64,000 nt of DNA from Bradyrhizobium sp. 4 (lineage in GTDB: Bacteria; Pseudomonadota; Alphaproteobacteria; Rhizobiales; Xanthobacteraceae), in assembly GCF_023100905.1 (NCBI RefSeq), contig NZ_CP064686.1, positions 7,466,001-7,530,000 on the forward strand, read 5' to 3'. Shown here in pieces: positions 34,901 to 46,026 of this stretch; within the stretch, counting starts at the first letter, position 1, and each line of letters opens with the position of its first letter. The translations under genes were made by a program, and so were the position numbers. Under the pieces are notes generated by a model, which saw only the letters and a program-made list of their open reading frames with translations, was not told where the DNA came from and did not search any database.

Positions 34901-35962
34901 TTACAAAAGCTCCTCGCAGCCTAAATCCTCGACCGCCATCATCACCCGCTCCAGATTATTCCACCAGATCACCGGCGGGATGTTGATGCTCCACTGCCAG
35001 ACTGGCTTGGTGATGTGCCACAACACCGACCGCCGATAGTCCTGGTCGAGCGCGCCGCGCGTGTAGCCGCTGACACCGTGCGCCATCAGCATCTCGTGAT
35101 AGCGATTGAGCAGCGGGCGTTCGAGCGCCTGCCGGCGCTCTGGATACCATTGCGTCGCAATCATATAGGCAAGGTCGTGGGTAGGAACGTTGATGCGCCA
35201 ATGATCGAAATCGAAAATGCGCACAGCGTCAGCGATGCCCGCGCGTGGCAGCAGGAAATTCCAGGTATGGGCATCGCCGTGAGCGATGGTCACATGGCGA
35301 TGTGAATGGTAGCGTTGCAACAGTTGCTCGGCCTTGTCGATGAAGCGCCGATACAGGGTCCGCCGCTCCTCACTGAGGCGATCACCAAGCAAATCGGCGA
35401 AGCGGTCGTAATGGCCGGCGAATGTCTCTATCAGACTCGCCGTATCATCAAGGCTCATCCAGGTGCCGATGGTGTCGCCGAGACCCGGATGGTCCCACCA
35501 AGATGCATGCCAGCGGGCGAGCGCCGTTACGATCGCCATCGCCTGATCGCGTGAGGGCGGCAATGGCCAGTCAGCTGCAACGTCATGGCTGTCGGTGAGA
35601 TCTTCGAGCAGCAGATGCCAGTCCTGGCTCTCCTCGTCGAAATGACCATCGTAGCAGCGCGGCACGATCTGCGACGGCATATTCGGCGCAAGATGAGTGT
35701 AGAAGGCCACTTCCTGCCGACCGGAATTGGCCAACGCCTTGGCGTAGGTCGGATGCGGCATCTTGAGGATGACGGAGGGCGGTGCCCCGGCGGATTCCCC
35801 GACATAGCGCAGCCCAAGGCGGATGACCTGCGACACCATGGCCGGGTGCTGATGCAGCACCTTCACTTCGCGCACCGCGCCAGCGTCCAGTACGCCACTC
35901 CTGCGCAGCGCAGCCGTCAGCTGGGCGGGCTCAACGACCGCTGGCAATTGTGGAGGTGTCAT
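34901..35962 (-). CDS. phosphotransferase-family (APH/choline-kinase fold) protein
   Basis: This 353-residue kinase-like protein carries the Brenner motif HGDAHTWNF and the metal-binding DFDHWR with following DLAYMIA. The ATP-binding N-lobe is less conserved. Such proteins phosphorylate small molecules; DUF1679/ecdysteroid-kinase relatives in this group are often linked to lipid or CoA-ester metabolism. Antibiotic resistance is not implied. I chose ATG 35962; upstream in-frame codons lack a good ribosome site. It converges on emrB and follows the MCP gene on the same strand. Confidence 0.85.
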   Translation of the reverse strand: MTPPQLPAVVEPAQLTAALRRSGVLDAGAVREVKVLHQHPAMVSQVIRLGLRYVGESAGAPPSVILKMPHPTYAKALANSGRQEVAFYTHLAPNMPSQIVPRCYDGHFDEESQDWHLLLEDLTDSHDVAADWPLPPSRDQAMAIVTALARWHASWWDHPGLGDTIGTWMSLDDTASLIETFAGHYDRFADLLGDRLSEERRTLYRRFIDKAEQLLQRYHSHRHVTIAHGDAHTWNFLLPRAGIADAVRIFDFDHWRINVPTHDLAYMIATQWYPERRQALERPLLNRYHEMLMAHGVSGYTRGALDQDYRRSVLWHITKPVWQWSINIPPVIWWNNLERVMMAVEDLGCEELL

Positions 35963-36037
35963 AACCACGATGCCCCTGTCCCGCGTCACACTGCACGATC
36001 ACGGCCGTAGGCGCCAGCGAACGACCCCGCGCCCGAC

Positions 36038-37729
36038 TCAAGCCGCCGCTGTCGAGTCGCGCACCGTCCGGACCACGACCGACCGGAGCTGTTCGAGATT
36101 GGCCGCCATGCCGGCGATCGCCTGTCTGACCTCCGCGGCGCGCTCGTTCACGGAGGCGGCGTCGCGGCTGACATCACCGATCTTGGCCGAGACCTCCTTG
36201 GCCGCGGAAGCTGATTCGGAGATCGACCGCGTGATCTCTCGCGTCGCCGCGTCCTGCTCTTCCATCGCGGCGGCAACCGAGGTGGCAACGCCGTCGATCT
36301 CGACGATGTGACCTCCCATGGTTTCGACGGCATCGACTGCGGCCTGCGTCGAGGCCTGGATCTCGGCAATCAGCCGCGCGATCTCCTCGGTGGATTTGGC
36401 GGTCTGGTCGGAGAGGGATTTCACTTCGGCGGCGACCACCGCGAAGCCACGGCCGGCCTCCCCGGCGCGCGCCGCCTCGATGGTGGCGTTGAGTGCCAGC
36501 AGATTGGTCTGGCCGGCGATGCCGCCGATGAGGTCGGAGACCTCTGCGATCTTCTTCACCGATCCGGCCAGCGTCTGGATGGTCGAGCGCGCCTGTTCCC
36601 GACCGGCGACCGCCGATTTCGTCACCGTGCTGGTCCGCGCGACCTGGGTTGCGATCTCGCGGATCGAAGCACTGAGTTCTTCAGCCGCGGCCGAGACGGT
36701 CTGCGAGCTGCCGAGAGCCTGGTTGGAGGCGGCTGCGACCGCCTGCGATTGTGTCGAGAGCGACCTTGCGATCTCGGACAAACTGGAGGCGGCACGCTCC
36801 ACGCCTTGCGTCGCGGCGCTCGCGGTGTCGACCGAGCGGCCGGTCTCGCGCTCGACGGTTTCGGCCATCTGGTGCAGGGCGCCGCGCTTGGCGAGCGCCG
36901 CCTCCTGCGCCTTCTGCAACTGCTCCTCGCGCAGGCGGGAATTCTCGACCGCCGCCTGCTTGAACACCAGGAGTGCGCCCGCCATCGAGCCGACTTCGTC
37001 CTGCCGGTGCGCGAAAGGGATGTCGGCGGCGAGATCGCCGGTCGCGAGCTTTTGCATCGTGCTGGTCATGCGCACGATCGGGCGCATCACGCCGAGGGCG
37101 ACGCCGAGCAGGCCCGCCGCAATGAAGGCGAGGACGGCGGCGGAGACGCCGAGGAGGATATAAAGCATGGAGCTGTCGCGGTCCGCGGCCAGCTTCTCCA
37201 TGTCGGCATTCTGCTTGTTGGCGCTCTCGACGATGCTGTCGATGACGGCACGGTGCGCGGTGTAGGCGTCCTTGAGCTGCGCGTAGGCGCGCTCGGAAGC
37301 GGCCGTGTCCTTGGCCTTGAGTGCGGGGAGGAGCTGGTCGGACAACAGCTTCCAGAACTTCTGCACCTCGGCGTCGGATTTCGACACCAGGGCCGTTTTC
37401 AGGTCGGCCGAGAGGCTGGAGGTGACCCAGAATGCCTTGCGCTCGTCGTAGTCCTTGCGGAGCTGGACCAGGCGTTCGCCGTGGGCCGCCAGCTGGTCGG
37501 GCTCGCGCATGGCCAGCGTGGCCTCGAGATAGGCCTCGATCACATATTCCGGCGGCGGCAGGATGTCCGCGATGAGATCATTGCCGAGCTTGATGTCGGA
37601 ATAGAGCGGGCCGCCGACCTTGAGCTCTTTCAAGGCGTAAAGGCTGGTGGAGACCACGGCGGTGAAACCGATCGCCAGAACGATGCCGAAAGCAATGATT
37701 GCGGAAGAAAGCGAAAGGCGAATTTTCAT
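36038..37729 (-). CDS. methyl-accepting chemotaxis protein
   Basis: This 563-residue inner-membrane chemoreceptor has a first TM at about 9-30, a periplasmic helical ligand domain to about 180 and a second TM near 185-210. A HAMP linker and a cytoplasmic signalling domain follow. The hairpin tip is conserved: GGIAGQTNLLALNATIEA followed by RAGEAGRGFAVVAAEVK. It relays signals to CheA via CheW. The ligand is unknown, and no che genes lie nearby. I chose ATG 37729, the start of MKIRLSLSSAIIAFG. Confidence 0.95.
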   Translation of the reverse strand: MKIRLSLSSAIIAFGIVLAIGFTAVVSTSLYALKELKVGGPLYSDIKLGNDLIADILPPPEYVIEAYLEATLAMREPDQLAAHGERLVQLRKDYDERKAFWVTSSLSADLKTALVSKSDAEVQKFWKLLSDQLLPALKAKDTAASERAYAQLKDAYTAHRAVIDSIVESANKQNADMEKLAADRDSSMLYILLGVSAAVLAFIAAGLLGVALGVMRPIVRMTSTMQKLATGDLAADIPFAHRQDEVGSMAGALLVFKQAAVENSRLREEQLQKAQEAALAKRGALHQMAETVERETGRSVDTASAATQGVERAASSLSEIARSLSTQSQAVAAASNQALGSSQTVSAAAEELSASIREIATQVARTSTVTKSAVAGREQARSTIQTLAGSVKKIAEVSDLIGGIAGQTNLLALNATIEAARAGEAGRGFAVVAAEVKSLSDQTAKSTEEIARLIAEIQASTQAAVDAVETMGGHIVEIDGVATSVAAAMEEQDAATREITRSISESASAAKEVSAKIGDVSRDAASVNERAAEVRQAIAGMAANLEQLRSVVVRTVRDSTAAA

Positions 37730-37890
37730 GGAACAATCCAATGGGCCGCGCTGAATCCCACGGACCCTAAAGGATTACGGTAAACACGGGATTGCATCGC
37801 GCGGAAATTGCATCGCACGAACTCCGGAAAAATACGGGAAACGGCGTCAGGTGAACGGTTTCGGGCAGCGAAATCAGGCCGTCCTCCGCT

Positions 37891-37926
37891 GTCGTCCCGG
37901 ATCGGCGCTCCGCCTGTCCGGGACGA
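37891..37926. repeat. short palindromic intergenic repeat
   Basis: GTCGTCCCGGA (37891-37901) pairs with TCCGGGACGA (37917-37926) around a 15-base loop. It lies just past the pcaG stop, where it may act as a terminator for the pca genes. It matches the outer arms at 28561-28691. Confidence 0.6.
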
Positions 37927-37934
37927 GGCTGGGA

Positions 37935-38525
37935 TCACACGTCGAAAAACACCGTCTCGTTGTCGCCCTGAAGCCGCAGGTCGAGCCGGTACACCGGCTT
38001 GCTGGCCTCGCGCACGGCCGTCAGCGTGGCGCGACGGTCGGCGGGCACCACCGCCAGCACGGGATCGGCGGCATTGCCGGCCTCGTCGCTGAAATAGATG
38101 CGGGTGTAGAGATGCCGCAGCATGCCGCGGCCAAACACCGCAAGCAGGATATGCGGTGCCTGCGGCTTGCCGTCGGGATCGGGCACCGCACCCGGCTTGA
38201 TGGTTTCAAAGGAATAATTGCCGTCCTTGTCCGTGCCGCAGCGGGCAAAGCCGCGGAAGCTCGCATTCGGCAGCGCGCGTTTGTCCTGCGGATCGGCAAA
38301 GCGCCCCTGCCCGTCGGCCTGCCAGATCTCCAGCATGACATCGGGCACAACGACGCCATCGCCGTCGAACACGCGGCCCTCGATCCGGATCCGATCGCCG
38401 GTGACGTCGGGCGTCAGCGTCGAGTTGGTGAACGCGTCGTTCCAGGCATACTCGCCGGTCGGCGTCAGGCCGTATTTGAAGAACGGGCCGACGGTCTGCG
38501 ACGGCGTGATCCCATTGTCCTGCAC
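37935..38525 (-). CDS. pcaG: protocatechuate 3,4-dioxygenase, alpha subunit
   Basis: The non-catalytic alpha chain (196 residues) of the intradiol enzyme that opens protocatechuate to 3-carboxymuconate. It has the family opening TPSQTVGPFFKYGL and the intradiol core DVMLEIWQADGQGRF, but lacks the complete Tyr/Tyr/His/His iron set of the beta chain. It starts with GTG immediately after the pcaH TAA, so translation is coupled. It closes the pcaF-to-pcaG strand. Confidence 0.96.
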   Translation of the reverse strand: MQDNGITPSQTVGPFFKYGLTPTGEYAWNDAFTNSTLTPDVTGDRIRIEGRVFDGDGVVVPDVMLEIWQADGQGRFADPQDKRALPNASFRGFARCGTDKDGNYSFETIKPGAVPDPDGKPQAPHILLAVFGRGMLRHLYTRIYFSDEAGNAADPVLAVVPADRRATLTAVREASKPVYRLDLRLQGDNETVFFDV

Positions 38526-39227
38526 TTAATGGTTCTCCATAGGGGTGGCGTTCTTGCCGCGCAGCACAATGTCAAAGCGGTAGCACAGCGCCCATTCGGG
38601 CTTAGTGTTCTCGAGATCGAACGACGACACCATCCGCGCCCGCGCCTTTTCGTCCGCCACCGAATTGAAGATCGGATCGAACGGGAACAGCGGATCGGCC
38701 GGGAAGTACATCTGCGTCACGAGACGCGTGACGAAGGAATGGCCGAACACCGAGAGATGGATGTGTGCGGGACGCCAGGCGTTGTGATGATTGCCCCAGG
38801 GATAGGCGCCAGGCTTGATCGTGACAAAGCGGTAGTAACCGGCGGCGTCGCTCACGGTGCGGCCGGCGCCCGTAAAGTTCGGATCGAGCGGCGCCGGATG
38901 CTGGTCGCGGACGTGAACGTAACGGCCGCAGGAATTGGCCTGCCAGATCTCGACCAGCGAGTTCGGCACGCCCCGGCCGTCCTCGTCGCGCACATGGCCG
39001 TGCACGATGATGCGTTCGCCGAGCGGCTCGCCGGTGTGTTGGGTGGTGAGGTCGTTGTCGCCCTCGCGCACGGTCTCGTGGCCGTAGACCGGGCCGGTCA
39101 GCTCCGACAGCGTATGGCGCATCGGGATCAATGGCTTGTTCGGCGCGCGCTTGATCGAGCTCTTGTACTCGGGCGACAGCGGCAACGGATGCGCCGTGTT
39201 GCTGCCGACGGGATAGATGAATGTCAT
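38526..39227 (-). CDS. pcaH: protocatechuate 3,4-dioxygenase, beta subunit
   Basis: The catalytic, iron-bearing beta chain of 233 residues. The Fe(III) ligands are Tyr103, Tyr142, His155 and His157, with the same spacing (39, 13 and 2) as in the Pseudomonas enzyme. The segment HHNAWRPAHIHLSVFG contains the His pair. I chose the ATG giving MTFIYPVGSN; the longer frame is not homologous-looking. It pairs with pcaG, with no gap between the genes. Confidence 0.97.
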   Translation of the reverse strand: MTFIYPVGSNTAHPLPLSPEYKSSIKRAPNKPLIPMRHTLSELTGPVYGHETVREGDNDLTTQHTGEPLGERIIVHGHVRDEDGRGVPNSLVEIWQANSCGRYVHVRDQHPAPLDPNFTGAGRTVSDAAGYYRFVTIKPGAYPWGNHHNAWRPAHIHLSVFGHSFVTRLVTQMYFPADPLFPFDPIFNSVADEKARARMVSSFDLENTKPEWALCYRFDIVLRGKNATPMENH

Positions 39228-39319
39228 TGGCGAACTCCTCCCCCGGCCCTTTTCCGACCGGTCTACGCTTCCGCCAATCATTATAGGATATAACTAATTG
39301 GGGGAAGCGGCTTTGCGCC

Positions 39320-40213
39320 CTATTTGATCGGCGGACGCGGCAGGACGGCCTCGCCGGCTTCGAGCCGGTAGACATGGTCGAGCGAATACCAGGGCGTCGC
39401 GACGTCGCGCTCGGTCGGATGTGGCGTGTCATGGCGCAGGAACTTGCCGATCAGCGCCTTGGTCACGCCGAACTGCACGTCGCTATCGATATGCGGATCG
39501 GCGGGGTCGTAGACCTGCGAGATCAGCACCTTGAATCCGGGCTTGAAGACCAACGCGTGCAGGTGCGCGGGACGATAGGGATGCCTGCTCTGCGCCTCCA
39601 GGAGGCGGCCGACCACGCCCTCGGTCGGAATGGGATAGCCGACCATCATCACGGAGCGGAAAGAGAAGGCTCCGTCCTGGTCGGTCGTAAACTTGCCGCG
39701 CAGGTTCATGTCGGCCTGCTCGGGGTCCTGATTTTCATACAGACCAACCGGCGACGCGTGCCAGACGTCGACCTCGGCGCCGGCGACGGGGCGACCGCCC
39801 TTGTCCACGACGCGGCCGTTGACGAACAGCGGCGCGCCCGGTGTCTCGGAGCGGACGATCGATCCGCCATTTTCCACCCGCGGCGAGTTCAGCCGCCAGA
39901 ACGGCCCGAGCAGCGACTGGTCGGTTTCCGTGTTGCCTTCATCGCCATTGTTCAGCAGGCACACCAGCGGCGAGATGCCGAGCGAGCCTGCCATCAGCAC
40001 GACCTCATTATGCGTGTCGGTCGAGAGCTTGCCGAGTTCGGCGATCACAGCCGTGGCGTCGCGGAATTCCTTCTCGGTCAGGCGAACGTCGCGAACAAAA
40101 CCGTGCAGATGCTTGACCAGGGAGACCATGATCTGGCGCAGCCGGGGATCGGACGTCTGCTCCATCACCGCCAATGCCGCGGCCGTGACGTCCTGCTCGC
40201 GCGCGATGATCAT
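39320..40213 (-). CDS. intradiol ring-cleavage dioxygenase (hydroxyquinol/catechol 1,2-type)
   Basis: This 297-residue single-chain enzyme has an N-terminal helical dimerisation domain (about 1-100) and a catalytic beta domain. Iron ligands are Tyr159 (VGLYENQD), Tyr193 (VGYPIPTEG), His217 and His219 (RPAHLHALVF). The length and N-domain fit hydroxyquinol or catechol 1,2-dioxygenase, not PcaH. The QSLLGPFWRLNSP motif favours the hydroxyquinol class. It would give maleylacetate, but no maleylacetate reductase gene is visible here. It lies between pcaH and pcaF on one strand. Confidence 0.9.
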   Translation of the reverse strand: MIIAREQDVTAAALAVMEQTSDPRLRQIMVSLVKHLHGFVRDVRLTEKEFRDATAVIAELGKLSTDTHNEVVLMAGSLGISPLVCLLNNGDEGNTETDQSLLGPFWRLNSPRVENGGSIVRSETPGAPLFVNGRVVDKGGRPVAGAEVDVWHASPVGLYENQDPEQADMNLRGKFTTDQDGAFSFRSVMMVGYPIPTEGVVGRLLEAQSRHPYRPAHLHALVFKPGFKVLISQVYDPADPHIDSDVQFGVTKALIGKFLRHDTPHPTERDVATPWYSLDHVYRLEAGEAVLPRPPIK

Positions 40214-40231
40214 GGGATGCTCCCCTCACCT

Positions 40232-40261
40232 TGCGTCATGGCCGGCTTGTCCCGGCCATGA
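40232..40261. repeat. perfect palindromic intergenic repeat
   Basis: CGTCATGGCCGG (40232-40243) pairs perfectly with CCGGCCATGACG (40250-40261) around CTTGTC. It separates pcaF from the intradiol dioxygenase gene and resembles the element at 57280-57365. Confidence 0.8.
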
Positions 40262-40309
40262 CGAGTCTGGGGCACCCGGCTCCGGGATGACGGAACGCTA
40301 CCCGTCCCG

Positions 40310-41518
<1,209 letters not shown>

Positions 41519-41734
41519 CGTTGTTCTCCCTGAATGCCGCGATCCGGCCTAAATTCTTCAATGTCGACGGAGTTTTAGGAGGGCGCCCGCAGCAGGTCAA
41601 TTGACCGATACGCCCGTGTTCCGAGGGGTGCGCACGCGAGTTGCGCATGCCGCGGTGCGGACAACGTGGAAAACCTCCCCTCCCCGGCCAAAGCGATAGG
41701 AGCGCGGGGTGAAATTTTGTAGGTTGCGCCGCCC

Positions 41735-44473
41735 ATGACGATGCAACAGCCGATCCCAGTGCCGCCCCCCGACGAAGCGGCCGCCCCGCAGGCGGAAGCC
41801 GCCGCGCGCGTCACGCCGATGATGGAACAGTACCTTGAAATCAAGGCGGCGCATCAGGGCCTCTTGCTGTTTTACCGGATGGGCGACTTTTACGAGCTGT
41901 TCTTCGAGGACGCAGAGATCGCCTCCAGGACACTCGGCATCGTGCTGACCAAGCGCGGCAAACATCAAGGCGCCGATATCCCGATGTGCGGCGTGCCGGT
42001 CGAGCGCTCCGAGGATTATCTGCACCGGCTGATCGCCGGCGGCCACCGGGTCGCAGTGTGCGAGCAGACCGAGGATCCCGCCGCCGCCAGGGCGCGCGGC
42101 AACAAGAGCGTCGTGCGCCGCGGCGTGGTGCGCCTGGTCACGCCGGGCACGCTGACCGAGGACACGCTGCTCGACGCGCGCGCCAACAATTACCTGCTGG
42201 CGCTCGCGCGCGCGCGCTCATCGGCGGGCGGTGACCGCTTTGGCCTCGCCTGGATCGACATCTCGACCGCCGAATTCATGGTGACGGAATGTTCGGGCGG
42301 CGAACTCGCCGCCACGCTCGCGCGCATCAATCCGAACGAGGTGATCGTCACCGACGCACTCTATAACGATAGCGAGCTCGGACAGACCCTGCGCGAGCTG
42401 CCGGCGGTGACGCCGCTGACCCGCGACGTCTTCGACGGCGCCACCGCCGAGAAGCGGCTGTGCGACTATTTTGCCGTCGCGACCATGGACGGACTGTCGC
42501 AGCTCACGCGGTTGGAAGCCACTGCTGCCGCCGCTGCCGTCACCTATGTTGACCGCACCCAGGTCGGCAAGCATCCGCCGCTTTCGCCGCCAGCGCGTGA
42601 AGCCTCGGGTGCGACCATGGCGATCGATCCCGCCACTCGCGCCAATCTCGAACTGACGCGGACGCTGGCCGGAGAACGCCGCGGCTCACTGCTCGATGCG
42701 ATCGACTGCACGGTGACCTCGGCCGGTTCGCGCCTGCTGGCGCAGCGGCTTGCCGCGCCGCTGACCGATGCGGCGGCGATTGCGCGGCGGCTCGATGCCG
42801 TCGGCAGCTTCGTTGCCGACTCGGCCGCGCGCGAGGACATCCGCAGCATCCTGCGCGGCGCTCCGGACATGTCGCGGGCGCTGGCCCGTATATCGGTCGG
42901 CCGCGGCGGGCCGCGCGACCTCGCCGGCCTGCGCGACGGCATCATCGCCGCCGACCAGGTGCTGACGCGGCTTGGCGAACTCGGCCAGCCGCCGCAGGAG
43001 ATCGCCGCGGTGATGGCGGCGCTGCAAAGACCGTCGCGCGAGCTCGCGGCGGAATTCGCCCGGGCGCTCGACGATCAACTGCCGCTGATCAAGCGCGACG
43101 GCGGGTTCGTTCGCCAGGGCTATGAGCCTGCGCTGGACGAAACGCGAAACCTGCGCGACGCCTCGCGCTTGGTGGTGGCCTCGATGCAGGCGCGCTACGC
43201 CGACAACACGGGTGTGAAGGGTCTCAAGATTCGGCACAACAACGTGCTCGGCTATTTCGTCGAAGTTACCGCGCAGCACGGCGACAAGCTGATGTCGGCG
43301 CCGCTGAACGCGACTTTCATCCACCGCCAGACGCTGGCCGGCCAGGTCCGCTTCACCACCTCGGAGCTCGGGGAGATCGAAGCCAAGATCGCCAATGCCG
43401 GCGACCGCGCACTCGGGCTCGAGCTCGAAATTTTCGAGCGGCTCTGCACCAAGGCGTTGGCAATCAGCGAGGAGCTGCGCGCCGCCGCCCACGCCTTTGC
43501 GCTGCTCGACGTCGCGACGTCGCTTGCCAAGCTGGCGATCGACGAGACCTATGTGCGGCCCGAGGTGGACTCGTCTCTCGGCTTTGCCATCGAGGCCGGC
43601 CGTCATCCGGTGGTCGAGCAGGCCTTGAAGCGCAATGGCGAGCCGTTCATCGCCAATGCCTGCGACCTCTCGCCGGGCCCTGCGCAAAAATCCGGCCAGC
43701 TCTGGCTGCTGACCGGTCCGAACATGGCCGGTAAGTCGACCTTCCTGCGCCAGAACGCGCTGATTGCGTTGCTTGCCCAGATCGGCAGCTTCGTGCCGGC
43801 GACACGCGCGCGGATCGGCATCATCGACCGCCTGTTCTCGCGTGTCGGCGCCGCCGACGATCTCGCCCGCGGCCGTTCCACCTTCATGGTCGAGATGGTC
43901 GAGACCGCCGCGATCCTCAACCAGGCCGGCGAGCGTGCGCTCGTGATCCTCGATGAAATCGGCCGCGGCACCGCGACTTTCGACGGCCTCTCGATCGCCT
44001 GGGCCGCGATCGAGCATCTGCACGAGAGCAATCGTTGCCGCACGCTGTTCGCGACGCATTATCACGAGCTGACCGCGCTCTCCGCAAAACTGCCGCGGAT
44101 GTTCAACGCGACCGTGCGGGTGAAGGAATGGCAGGGCAATGTCGTGTTCCTGCACGAGGTGTTGCCGGGCTCGGCCGATCGCTCCTACGGCATCCAGGTC
44201 GCCAAGCTCGCGGGCCTGCCGCCGGCCGTGATCACGCGCGCGAAATCGGTGCTGGCGAAGCTGGAAGCCCAGGATCGCGGTCAGACCGCGCGCGCGCTCG
44301 CCGACGATCTGCCGCTGTTCGCAGTGCCCTCGCGCGCCGCCGCAGAAGCCGCCCCACTGAGCGAGGCCGAACTGCTGATGGACGCGGTGAAGGCACTGCA
44401 TCCGGACGAGATGTCGCCGCGCGAAGCGCTCGATGCGCTCTATGCGTTGAAGGCCAAGCTGCCGAAGCAGTGA
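41735..44473 (+). CDS. mutS: DNA mismatch repair ATPase MutS
   Basis: MutS recognises mismatches and starts repair with MutL. The 912-residue protein has an N-terminal mismatch-binding domain with the FYELF motif (in GDFYELFFEDAE), connector and lever domains, and an ABC-type ATPase. Walker A is GPNMAGKST (661-669) and Walker B is LVILDEIGRGT, followed by the H-loop FATHYHELTA. The C-terminus carries the usual tail used in tetramerisation. It stands alone, with a palindromic repeat after the stop. Confidence 0.98.
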   Translation: MTMQQPIPVPPPDEAAAPQAEAAARVTPMMEQYLEIKAAHQGLLLFYRMGDFYELFFEDAEIASRTLGIVLTKRGKHQGADIPMCGVPVERSEDYLHRLIAGGHRVAVCEQTEDPAAARARGNKSVVRRGVVRLVTPGTLTEDTLLDARANNYLLALARARSSAGGDRFGLAWIDISTAEFMVTECSGGELAATLARINPNEVIVTDALYNDSELGQTLRELPAVTPLTRDVFDGATAEKRLCDYFAVATMDGLSQLTRLEATAAAAAVTYVDRTQVGKHPPLSPPAREASGATMAIDPATRANLELTRTLAGERRGSLLDAIDCTVTSAGSRLLAQRLAAPLTDAAAIARRLDAVGSFVADSAAREDIRSILRGAPDMSRALARISVGRGGPRDLAGLRDGIIAADQVLTRLGELGQPPQEIAAVMAALQRPSRELAAEFARALDDQLPLIKRDGGFVRQGYEPALDETRNLRDASRLVVASMQARYADNTGVKGLKIRHNNVLGYFVEVTAQHGDKLMSAPLNATFIHRQTLAGQVRFTTSELGEIEAKIANAGDRALGLELEIFERLCTKALAISEELRAAAHAFALLDVATSLAKLAIDETYVRPEVDSSLGFAIEAGRHPVVEQALKRNGEPFIANACDLSPGPAQKSGQLWLLTGPNMAGKSTFLRQNALIALLAQIGSFVPATRARIGIIDRLFSRVGAADDLARGRSTFMVEMVETAAILNQAGERALVILDEIGRGTATFDGLSIAWAAIEHLHESNRCRTLFATHYHELTALSAKLPRMFNATVRVKEWQGNVVFLHEVLPGSADRSYGIQVAKLAGLPPAVITRAKSVLAKLEAQDRGQTARALADDLPLFAVPSRAAAEAAPLSEAELLMDAVKALHPDEMSPREALDALYALKAKLPKQ

Positions 44474-44490
44474 GCGGTCCTTCCGCAATC

Positions 44491-44575
44491 GTGATTGCGA
44501 GCGGAGCGGAGCAATCCAGAATCTCTTCGCGGCGGCAGTCTGGATTGCTTCGTCGCTTCGCTCCTCGCAATGACG
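44491..44575. repeat. palindromic intergenic repeat after mutS
   Basis: The arms 44491-44520 and 44539-44575 are largely complementary, with an insertion in the second. The shared core is GCGAGCGGAGCGGAGCAATC, of the same family as the 24952 element. It sits between convergent mutS and the membrane protein gene, and may terminate both. Confidence 0.8.
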
Positions 44576-44578
44576 AGC

Positions 44579-45376
44579 CTAATGCGCCAATCGCTTCCTT
44601 CGCCCGTTCCACCACAGCGTCAGATTCCAAACGACGCAGGTCGCAAGCCCCATGCAGAGCCCGATCGCGGAGCCGAAATTGGCGGCGCCGACGTGCAACA
44701 CCGCAATTGCCATGCCGAATCCGAGCAGACCCCAGGCGGAGTTGGCCAGCACCGCAGCAGTCGGAGGGCCGCCGATGCGCGGATGCAGGATCACCATGAT
44801 GCTGGTGAACACGACCGGGTAGAGCGCGATGATGCCGCTGATGCGGGGGCCGACCGAACTCGATGTCGAGACGACGATGGCGACGAGCGTCGCCACCAGC
44901 AATGCCCGCATCGGCACGTCATACCAACGCCGCGTCACCAGCGGCATCTTCACGTGGCGATAGCCCGCGAGCAGCGGAATGCAGATGCCGAACGCGATCA
45001 GATTGGCGGCGAGCCCGGCGGTGAGCGACCAGTCGAACTGCTTGATGATCGATGCGAACACGATCCAGACCGCGACCGCGCTTCCGCAACTCACCAGAAG
45101 GCTGCGCCGCTGTGCCAGCACCACATAGGTAACGCACATGAAGATCGTCGCTGCATTGACCGGCAAGCTCGACAGTGCGCCCTGCGCGATGAAGGCGGCA
45201 TCGTGGTCGAGCGCGAGGAAGACGTAGGATGGCCCGGCCGAAACCGGCAAGGTCGCGACCAGCGCGCCGATCACCGGCCCTGAGCGCTCGGTGATGATCG
45301 ACGCCGTCACGACGAACGCCGCCGCGACCATCATGCGCAGAACGAGGATGAGGATGAAGTAGAGCTCGGGGGACAT
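44579..45376 (-). CDS. hypothetical integral membrane protein
   Basis: From ATG 45376 (MSPELYFILILV) this 265-residue protein has about eight transmembrane segments. A short KLT-free cytosolic tail ends GRRKRLAH. ITERSGPVIGALVATLPVSA and ISGIIALYPVVFTSI look like two related half-repeats. The longer frame upstream to 45511 is unlikely. It follows the osmC gene on the same strand. I do not recognise a characterised family; a transporter is possible from topology. Confidence 0.7.
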   Translation of the reverse strand: MSPELYFILILVLRMMVAAAFVVTASIITERSGPVIGALVATLPVSAGPSYVFLALDHDAAFIAQGALSSLPVNAATIFMCVTYVVLAQRRSLLVSCGSAVAVWIVFASIIKQFDWSLTAGLAANLIAFGICIPLLAGYRHVKMPLVTRRWYDVPMRALLVATLVAIVVSTSSSVGPRISGIIALYPVVFTSIMVILHPRIGGPPTAAVLANSAWGLLGFGMAIAVLHVGAANFGSAIGLCMGLATCVVWNLTLWWNGRRKRLAH

Positions 45377-45447
45377 TTTTTTCTTTTGTCGTCCCGGGCT
45401 TCGCCGAGACGACACGATTTGTTGGGCGAGCGAGCGGCCTTCGCTCG

Positions 45448-45957
45448 CTACATCCGCTGCATCGACACCGAGACCTTCGGGCCGTTCTTGATGGTCTGAT
45501 AGACCACGCAATAGCGCTCGGTGAGCTTGAGCAGCAGGTCGAGCTTGTCTTGCGGCGCATCAGTGTCGACGTCGAAGCGCAGGCGTATCTCGGCGAAGCC
45601 GACCGGCGTCTCCTTGTCGACGCCGAGCGTGCCGCGGAAATCGAGATCGCCCTCGGCGTAGACGTTGCCGGTCTTCAAGGGCACCTCGATGGCGGTCGCG
45701 ACCGATTTCAGCGTGACGCCGGCGCAGGCGACCAGCGCCTCCAGCAGCATGTCGCCGGAGCAAAGCTCCAGGCCGGTGCCGCCGGTCGCGGGATGCAGGC
45801 CGGCCATTGCGATGGCGCGGCCGGTCTCGACCTTGCAGGCGATGCCCTCGCTGTCGGTCGAGCCCTTGGCCTTCAACGTGATCATCGCGGTCTTGGGGTC
45901 GGTCTTGTAGCGCTCCTTGATCGGGGCCTGCATCTGGCGCAGTGCTGCGGCGTCCAT
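45448..45957 (-). CDS. OsmC-family protein
   Basis: This 169-residue OsmC/Ohr-fold protein has the core LCSGDMLLEALVACAGVTLKS, including the two reactive-type Cys (in ELCSGD and VACAGV), and the C-terminal KLTERYCVVYQTI. OsmC proteins reduce organic hydroperoxides with bacterioredoxin or lipoyl partners; this subgroup is less studied. It lies 69 bp downstream of the ABC ATPase gene on the same strand, so it may be read with the sulfonate-type importer. Confidence 0.88.
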   Translation of the reverse strand: MDAAALRQMQAPIKERYKTDPKTAMITLKAKGSTDSEGIACKVETGRAIAMAGLHPATGGTGLELCSGDMLLEALVACAGVTLKSVATAIEVPLKTGNVYAEGDLDFRGTLGVDKETPVGFAEIRLRFDVDTDAPQDKLDLLLKLTERYCVVYQTIKNGPKVSVSMQRM

Positions 45958-46026
45958 TTTGTCTCTCCCGGGAAAATCGTCTCTACGAAGTACCGGCTTG
46001 CGATGTACCGGCTCGGAGCGAAATTG

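Noticed and set aside
42686..44488. 600-residue minus-strand open frame
   Set aside because: It is antisense to mutS, whose motifs are all intact, and shows no recognisable family.
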